DNA of 64,000 nt from Streptomyces sp. NBC_01233 (GTDB taxonomy: Bacteria > Actinomycetota > Actinomycetes > Streptomycetales > Streptomycetaceae): the NCBI RefSeq assembly GCF_035989305.1, contig NZ_CP108514.1:3658501-3722500 (forward strand), in the 5' to 3' direction. The first letter of the stretch is position 1; every line of letters starts with the position of its first letter. Below the pieces are notes generated by a model, which saw nothing but the letters and a program-made list of their open reading frames with translations, was not told where the DNA came from and ran no database searches. A program made the translations under genes and the position numbers. Of the stretch, positions 59,109 to 64,000 are shown one piece after another.

Positions 59109-60889
59109 TTCCAAGACCACGGAGTTATGGCTTGTCGGCCGCTGTCAACAGGGGCGAGGTATTTGGGAGAAGTGCCGGTCAGGGCAACGGGACTCCTGGT
59201 AGAGCGAGGAAGCCGACCAAGGTCTTCCCGCCTGAAGGAGCCCCGTTGCCCGTTCAGTGTTCCACCGTCACGCTCACGTCGTCCATCACCGTCGCCGACG
59301 GGGTCTTCGCTCCGGGGCATCTGGGCGAGCTGACCCGGCACCTGCCCTTTGAACTGGTCGATGACGTGCTGGAACGTACTGGCGGAACCCAGCGGAGGCT
59401 GAGGCTGCTGCCGTCGAGGGTGGGTGTCTACTTCGTGCTGGCACTGGTTCTCTTCCCGCAGCTGGGCTACATGCGGGTGTGGGACAAACTCACCTGCGGC
59501 CTGCGCGGGCTCCTTCCACCGCGTCCGTCGGAGAAGGCGCTGCGAGAGGTGCGCCGGCGGCTGGGCGCCGCGCCGCTGCGGCTGCTCTTCGAGACACTGG
59601 CCGGTCCCGTGGCACAGCCGATCACACCAGGGGTGCGATACAGGTGCTGGCGCACAGTCGCCTTCGACGGCTGCAGCTCCACCAAGGCCCCTGACCGGCC
59701 GCGAGTCTGCGCCTGGCTGGGCAAACACAAGCATCGTTACGGCACGGACGGATATCCGATGCTGAAGATCATGGTGCTGTGCGAGACCGGAACCCGGGCC
59801 CTGCTCGGTGCGGTCTTCGGACCGACGCCCGAGAAGGAGACCGGCTACGCCGAGCAGCTGCTACCACTGCTGGACAACAGGATGCTGCTGCTCAACGACC
59901 GGGGCTTCGACTCCGACGACTTCCTCGCGAAGGCCGCGGCCACCGGCGCCCAGCTGCTGGTACGCCTCAAGGGAACCCGGACACCCGCACGCTGGGCACT
60001 ACTGCCGGACGGGTCATTCCTGACCAGGATCAACGGGACCCGGCTGAGGATCATCGATGCGCACATCGCGGTGACGACCGCCAAAGGGCTGAGGCTGGAA
60101 GGCCACTACCGACTGGCCACCACGCTGACCGATCACCGTCGCTACCCCGCCGCAGAGCTGGTGGAGCTCTACCACGAGCGATGGGAGATCGAGTCCGCGT
60201 TCTACTCGCTTCGGCACACCCTGCAGCACGGCCTGGTGCTGCGATCCCAGGACGCGACCGGGATCCAACAAGAACTCTGGGCTCACCTGACCGTCTACCA
60301 GGCACTGCGCCGCGCGATGGCCGAGGCCGTCGAGACCCTCCCCGGCACCGACCCGGACCGCGCCTCCTTCACCGTCGCCCTGGAGACCGCAAAAGACCAG
60401 CTCATCGCCGCAGCCGACGTACTGCCCGACACCGGACCGGGACGAATCACACCGGCCCTGCTGCACGATCTGCTCCCACCCCGCCGGGCCCGCGTCAACC
60501 CACGCCGCGTCAAATGCCCGATCTCCCGCTACGCCGCCCCGCCCCACCAGGCACAAGTCCTGGGCGCATCCAGGATCACCAGCATCAGTGTCACCGTGAA
60601 CCCCTCCGCTGGCCCAGGCCCCGACGGACGCCGCGACCGCACACTGCAACTCCTGCGAACCGATCCCCACCGCACCTGGCGCGCATGTGAAATCGCCCGC
60701 GGTATCGGACTGGAGGATCCCCAAGGACTACGCGCAGAACTGGGACGCTGGGTCCGCGAAGGAATCCTCCGCCGCACCGGCCGGGGCCTCTACACCCTCG
60801 ACCCCGAGTGGACCACCCCAACCTCCACAAGCCCCTGTCCCCGCCCCTGTTGACAGCGCCGGACAAGCCATAACTCCGTGGTCTTGGAA
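59109..60889 (+). mobile_element. IS4-family insertion sequence with 48-bp inverted repeats
   Basis: 1781 bp. Terminal repeats 59109-59156 and 60842-60889 match at 46 of 48 positions in inverted orientation. ATAC stands immediately outside both ends (59105-59108 and 60890-60893), a possible 4-bp target duplication. Both flanks are IS3 orfA pieces reading outward and joined at the same KYP codons. The ends cannot be proven without a second copy; a shorter element starting CAGGGGCG (59149) is an alternative. Confidence 0.75.
59246..60853 (+). CDS. IS4-family transposase with C-terminal winged-helix-like domain
   Basis: 535 residues from a TTG at 59246, decided by the excellent CTGAAGGAGCCCCG before it. 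The N-terminal IS4 domain is FAPGHLGELTRHLPFELVDDVLERTG. The DDE_Tnp_1 core shows TVAFDGCSS (first Asp), LLNDRGFDSDDF (second Asp) and YHERWEIESAFYSLRH (the Y-R-E signature with catalytic Glu). After the core, residues from about 465 (LQLLRTDPHRTWRACEIARGI...GRWVREGILRRTGRGLYTL) look like a winged helix. The stop codon lies inside the right terminal repeat. Confidence 0.9.
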   Translation: MPVQCSTVTLTSSITVADGVFAPGHLGELTRHLPFELVDDVLERTGGTQRRLRLLPSRVGVYFVLALVLFPQLGYMRVWDKLTCGLRGLLPPRPSEKALREVRRRLGAAPLRLLFETLAGPVAQPITPGVRYRCWRTVAFDGCSSTKAPDRPRVCAWLGKHKHRYGTDGYPMLKIMVLCETGTRALLGAVFGPTPEKETGYAEQLLPLLDNRMLLLNDRGFDSDDFLAKAAATGAQLLVRLKGTRTPARWALLPDGSFLTRINGTRLRIIDAHIAVTTAKGLRLEGHYRLATTLTDHRRYPAAELVELYHERWEIESAFYSLRHTLQHGLVLRSQDATGIQQELWAHLTVYQALRRAMAEAVETLPGTDPDRASFTVALETAKDQLIAAADVLPDTGPGRITPALLHDLLPPRRARVNPRRVKCPISRYAAPPHQAQVLGASRITSISVTVNPSAGPGPDGRRDRTLQLLRTDPHRTWRACEIARGIGLEDPQGLRAELGRWVREGILRRTGRGLYTLDPEWTTPTSTSPCPRPC

Positions 60890-61400
60890 ATACCCTGACG
60901 AACTTCGCGAGCGCACGATCCGCGAGGTCCGCACCACCGGCCGCCCTATTGCGCACGTCGCGAAGGACTTGGGCATCCACCACAAGGCCGCGGCGGGCGT
61001 GACGATCGGCTCACTCTCGGCCGAACACGGCGAACGCAAGCAGAACGCCGAGTTGAAGCGGTCGAACGGGATCCTCAAAGCCGCCTCGGTGTTTTCGCCC
61101 CGGAGATCGACCGTCCCCGGACGAGGCCGAGCAGGTGATCGACCACCTGTTGTGGAGAAGTTCTCCGGGTCGACCCCGTATGCCGGGTTCTCGAACTGTC
61201 GCCGTCGACGTACTTCGCCCGCAAGAGCAGGCCGGAGTCGGCCCGCCGACTCCGCGACGAGCAGCTCCTGATCGAGAAGGTCCACACCGGTCGGGCGGCA
61301 CGTATGGGGCCCCCAGGATCACCCGCGCGCTCACGCGCAAGGGCCTCGGCGTGGCCCGGTGCCGTCGAGCGTCTGACGGCCGAGCTCAACCTCTGATCGA
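60890..61400 (+). pseudogene. Degenerate IS3-family element, orfA and orfB fragments
   Basis: From the IS4 end the frame reads YPDELRERTIREVRTTGRP, then IAHVAKDLGIHHKA, an orfA beginning. The middle helix is deleted and LKRSNGILKAASVF is the orfA end. Further on, in shifted frames, STYFARKSRPESARRLRDEQ and YGAPRITRALTRKG are orfB N-terminal pieces. Frameshifts and deletions make it non-functional. It differs from the IS3 copy on the left, so it is another element. Confidence 0.8.
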
Positions 61401-61929
61401 GAAGGCAGCCGCGGCACGCGCCGCCGCGGCGGCGGCTTTACGGCCTGCTCGTACGGATCAGGAAGCGGGGCTGCGGCGTGTGCGGAGCCGGCGAACACCC
61501 GTCACGGTGTAGACGGCGGCCATGAGCGCGAAGCCGACGGCAGCGATCCAGAACCATGATTCGGCCACCGTGAGACTCAGCAGCAGCCCGCCCGTGAATG
61601 CGGGCTGCCGACGGTCTCCGGCAGTTCAAGACGCGCCCTGGATCGCAGCGCGAGGTCGGGGCGCGCAGCCGCCGACGACAGGACGAGGCCAGGGGCCTGC
61701 AGGGCGACCAGAGCGAGAGGACCCCGGCCGCCTCTCCGACTTGGCCGGGTTCAGCCACGTGGCGGGAGGGCGGGGCCGCCCTTCGCATGCCAGCTGTCGG
61801 CGTACGGGCTCTGATGCAGAGGTGCGTACGGGTTGATCTACAGAGGTGACTCGGCGTGTCGGGGTGGGGCCCGGCTCGATGAGAGGAGCCTGACGCTGAT
61901 CTTGTGAAGCGTCGAGGAGGGCCTGTCGG
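61401..61929. other. Gap between IS remnants
   Basis: About 530 bp holding the membrane-protein fragment (61458-61625) and then non-coding sequence to the IS21 genes. No intact gene is supported. TGTCGGGGTGGGGCC near 61858 may be part of the left inverted repeat of the IS21 element. Confidence 0.5.
61458..61625 (-). pseudogene. C-terminal fragment of a membrane protein
   Basis: An open stretch of 55 codons on the minus strand, with no start, ends at a TGA. It reads TAGDRRQPAFTGG, a membrane segment (ESWFWIAAVGFALMAAVYTV) and a basic end TGVRRLRTRRSPAS. This is the shape of a C-terminal membrane anchor. The upstream part is missing, so it is a remnant cut by the IS traffic. Family not recognised. 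Confidence 0.4.
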
Positions 61930-63348
61930 ATGTTGCTGGAACCGGGGCGGTGGCTGGAGCTGCGGCGTTTCCGGGCTCTGCATGAGGCGGGCGCGAGCAT
62001 CTCGGAGATCGCTCGGGAGACCGGTCTGAACTGGCGTACGGTCAAGAAGTATCTGGAGAGCGACGGTCCTCCGGTTCCGCCGGCTCCGGCGCCGCGCTCG
62101 GATCTCGGCAACCAGGTGATCAAGCCGTGGGCGCATGTGATTGATGCGTGGCTACGGGCTGAGGTGCTGCTGAAGGCCGCGGTCATCCATGAGCGTCTGG
62201 TCGAGCAGTATGCCTTCCCGCACCACTACCAGCGCGTCAAGATGTACGTGCAGCAGGCCCGACCCCGCATCGCCGAGGAGTTGGGATATACCCCGCGCGA
62301 GCTGGCGAAGTTGCACCGCCGCTTCGAGGTGGTGCCCGGCGCCCAGGCCCAGGTCGACTGGGGCGACGAGGGCAACATCCTGGCCCATGTCGGCATCCCG
62401 AAGGTCTACTCCTTCCACATGACCTTGTCCTACTCCCGAGATCCGTTCTGCTGCTTCACCACCAGCCAGAATCTGGCATCGTTCTTCGAGTGCCACCGGC
62501 GGGCGTTCGCGCACTTCGGCGGGGCGCCCGGGGTGATCGTCTACGACCGGACCAAGACTGTCGTGCGCCGTCACGTCGCCCCGGGCGAGGCGGTCCCGTT
62601 GCATCCGGAGGCCGTGGCGTTCGCCGGGCACTACGACTTCGACATCGACGTCTTGGCCGCCTACCGGCCGACGGGGAAGGGCCGCGTCGAGCGCCAGGTC
62701 CTCATCGTCCGCGATCATGTGCTCGCGGGGCGGTCCTTCTCCAGCCTGGATGACATGGACGGGGCGTTCATGGCCTGGGTGCCCCAGCGCCGGGCGCGTA
62801 CGCACCGCACCCACGGCGAGGTGATCGGCGTGCGGGCCAAGCGGGATCACGCCGCGCTGCGGGCGCTGCCCGCCAAGCCCTACATCGTGGCCGATCGGCA
62901 CCTGCGACACGTGGCCAAGGACTGCCTGGTCGCCTTCGACGCCAACCTCTACTCGGTGCCCGCCACCAAGGTCCGCCACCGCCAGCTCGTCGAGGTCAGA
63001 GCCTCCGCAGGCACCGTGGCCCTGCATTCCACCGTGCCCGACGCGCAGGGCATCACGCTGCTGGCCGTGCACTCCCGCGCGGTCGGACGCAGCGCGAGGA
63101 TCGTGGATGAGGCCCACTGGAAGGCCCTGCCCGACGGACACACCCGCGCCACCACCACCGACCTTCCGCCACCCGTGAGCAGGCCGGCCCGCTCCGGCGC
63201 CGAGGAACCGGGCGGTCTGATCTCGCTGCTGACCCGGGCCAGAGCCGCGCAAGTCCACGTCGGCACCCGCCCGCTGGCCCTCTACGACCAGATCGCCGGC
63301 ACCCGCCCGTTCAACCCCGCCCCCATCGACCCCAAGGACATGCGTTGA
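61930..63348 (+). CDS. istA: IS21-family transposase IstA
   Basis: 472 residues; the ATG follows CGAGGAGGGCCTGTCGG. An N-terminal helix-turn-helix (GASISEIARETGLNWRTVKKYL) precedes the rve core: AQVDWGDEG (first Asp), GVIVYDRTKTVV (second Asp in the VYDxxK motif) and a Glu in GRVERQVLIVRDH. The C-terminal Mu-type domain follows (LYSVPATKVRHRQLVEVRASAGTV). Its stop overlaps the istB start. Intact and presumably active. Confidence 0.93.
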   Translation: MLLEPGRWLELRRFRALHEAGASISEIARETGLNWRTVKKYLESDGPPVPPAPAPRSDLGNQVIKPWAHVIDAWLRAEVLLKAAVIHERLVEQYAFPHHYQRVKMYVQQARPRIAEELGYTPRELAKLHRRFEVVPGAQAQVDWGDEGNILAHVGIPKVYSFHMTLSYSRDPFCCFTTSQNLASFFECHRRAFAHFGGAPGVIVYDRTKTVVRRHVAPGEAVPLHPEAVAFAGHYDFDIDVLAAYRPTGKGRVERQVLIVRDHVLAGRSFSSLDDMDGAFMAWVPQRRARTHRTHGEVIGVRAKRDHAALRALPAKPYIVADRHLRHVAKDCLVAFDANLYSVPATKVRHRQLVEVRASAGTVALHSTVPDAQGITLLAVHSRAVGRSARIVDEAHWKALPDGHTRATTTDLPPPVSRPARSGAEEPGGLISLLTRARAAQVHVGTRPLALYDQIAGTRPFNPAPIDPKDMR

Positions 63349-64000
63349 GCGAGCTGGTCACCGCCCGGATCCGCACCACCGCCACCAAACTCGGCCTGCC
63401 CCACCTCACCGAGGCCCTGGCCGAGCACGTCGGCCGGGCCGACGCCGCGTCGATGGCCTACCTCGACTTCCTCGACCTGGTCTTGGAAGAAGAACTTGCC
63501 GTCCGTGAAGAACGCCGCTTCCGCCACGCGCTACGGGTCTCCCGCCTGCCACACCACAAGACGATTGAGGAGTACGACTTCTCCTACCAGCCCGAACTCG
63601 ACCCCAGGAAGGTCAAGGACCTGGCCACCCTCGCGTTCGTCGAGGCCAAGTCCAACGTCGCGCTGCTGGGCCCGCCCGGGGTCGGCAAGACACATATCGC
63701 CGTCGCGCTGGCTGTCGCCGCCTGCCGGGCCGGCTACTCGATCTACTTCACCACCCTCGACGACATGGTCCGCCAGCTCAAGGCCGCCGACTCCATCGGC
63801 CGCCTGGCCAGCAAACTCCGCACCTACCTGCGGCCTCACGTTCTCGTGGTGGACGAGGTCGGCTACCTCCCGCTGGAGCGTGACGAGGCAAACCTCGTCT
63901 TCCAGATGCTCTCCAAGCGCTACGAGAAGGGCTCCACCCTGCTGACCTCGAACAAGAGTTTCAGTGAGTGGGGTCAGGTCTTCGGCGACGACGTCCTGGC
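63345..64000 (+). CDS. istB: IS21-family helper ATPase IstB, 3' truncated by the window
   Basis: 218 codons visible from a TTG at 63345 that overlaps the istA stop (TTGA). Walker A GPPGVGKTHIAVALA and Walker B VLVVDEVGYLPLE are complete; SKRYEKGSTLLTSNKSFSEWGQVFGDDVL near the window end is typical of IstB. This AAA+ protein shapes target DNA for IstA. It is not closed by a stop because the window ends. Confidence 0.93.
   Translation, partial: MSELVTARIRTTATKLGLPHLTEALAEHVGRADAASMAYLDFLDLVLEEELAVREERRFRHALRVSRLPHHKTIEEYDFSYQPELDPRKVKDLATLAFVEAKSNVALLGPPGVGKTHIAVALAVAACRAGYSIYFTTLDDMVRQLKAADSIGRLASKLRTYLRPHVLVVDEVGYLPLERDEANLVFQMLSKRYEKGSTLLTSNKSFSEWGQVFGDDVL

Larger units (their letters stand above)
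61850..64000 (+). mobile_element. IS21-family insertion sequence, 3' end beyond the window
   Basis: istA and istB in the standard overlapping order. The left boundary is placed loosely near 61850; the right end is outside the window, so the terminal repeats cannot be compared. Confidence 0.8.

Noticed and set aside
56340..64000. Complete integrative element or prophage
   Set aside because: Only a probable boundary, a regulator divergon and IS elements are seen; no integrase, replication or transfer genes occur in the window, so the type of element cannot be named.

Overview
The window looks like a chromosomal core segment of a Streptomyces (class Actinomycetes). The DNA is GC-rich with strong third-position GC. 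Gene content and order match the conserved actinobacterial block mtrA-mtrB-lpqB-comF-hpf / sahH / manA / manB / whiB / fbiA-fbiB. The sporulation regulator WhiB is 87 residues and there is a SpoIIM-type protein. The same order is known in Streptomyces coelicolor (whiB is SCO3034) and, more loosely, around Rv3240-Rv3267 of Mycobacterium tuberculosis. No species is assigned.

Layout. 1-8.5 kb: the end of a YcaQ-type DNA glycosylase, then a minus-strand run of mtrA, mtrB, lpqB, a ComF-like phosphoribosyltransferase, long hpf and an orphan LuxR-type response regulator. 8.7-14.5 kb: a tightly coupled plus-strand operon (membrane protein, DUF4129, DUF4350, MoxR ATPase, DUF58) closed by a 30-bp perfect palindrome. 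14.5-21 kb: a Uma2-family gene and one complete rRNA operon on the minus strand (16S-23S-5S, no tRNA in the spacers) with a two-promoter leader. 21-37.9 kb: SpoIIM-type and RDD membrane proteins, sahH, a CDF cation transporter, manA, a SIS-domain protein, Trm112, manB, DUF3499, a zincin-like protein, DUF5719, a 1217-residue glycosyltransferase and whiB. 38.3-42.5 kb: cysteine dioxygenase behind a polycysteine leader ORF, fbiA-fbiB for coenzyme F420, and an AlkA-type glycosylase. 42.7-56.2 kb: an envelope cluster with a PGRP-type amidase, half of an acyl-adenylating enzyme, five LytR-CpsA-Psr (LCP) genes, a GT2 glycosyltransferase, a hotdog thioesterase and a sugar-nucleotide pyrophosphorylase. 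56.27-64 kb: accessory DNA. It begins exactly where an acyl-CoA dehydrogenase gene is cut to its last 21 codons, and holds an XRE regulator, a small zinc-ribbon protein and stacked IS3, IS4 and IS21 elements that run off the window.

How the genes work together. MtrAB-LpqB, WhiB and SpoIIM point to growth and sporulation control. ManA, ManB and the nucleotidyltransferase would supply activated sugars, the glycosyltransferases would use them, and the LCP proteins would attach the resulting glycopolymers to peptidoglycan. Hpf and the rRNA operon concern ribosome supply and storage.

The most interesting signal is a 28-codon ORF at 38371-38457, upstream of the cysteine dioxygenase gene. It ends in a C-C-C-C-S-C run, has no Shine-Dalgarno sequence, sits 31 bases after a perfect TTGACA, and is followed by two mutually exclusive hairpins. 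It looks like a cysteine-sensing attenuator on a cysteine-degrading enzyme. Second is the 56.3-kb junction, which looks like the end of an integrated element. Third is the IS4 element bounded by 48-bp inverted repeats, with outward-facing IS3 orfA pieces on both sides cut at the same codon.
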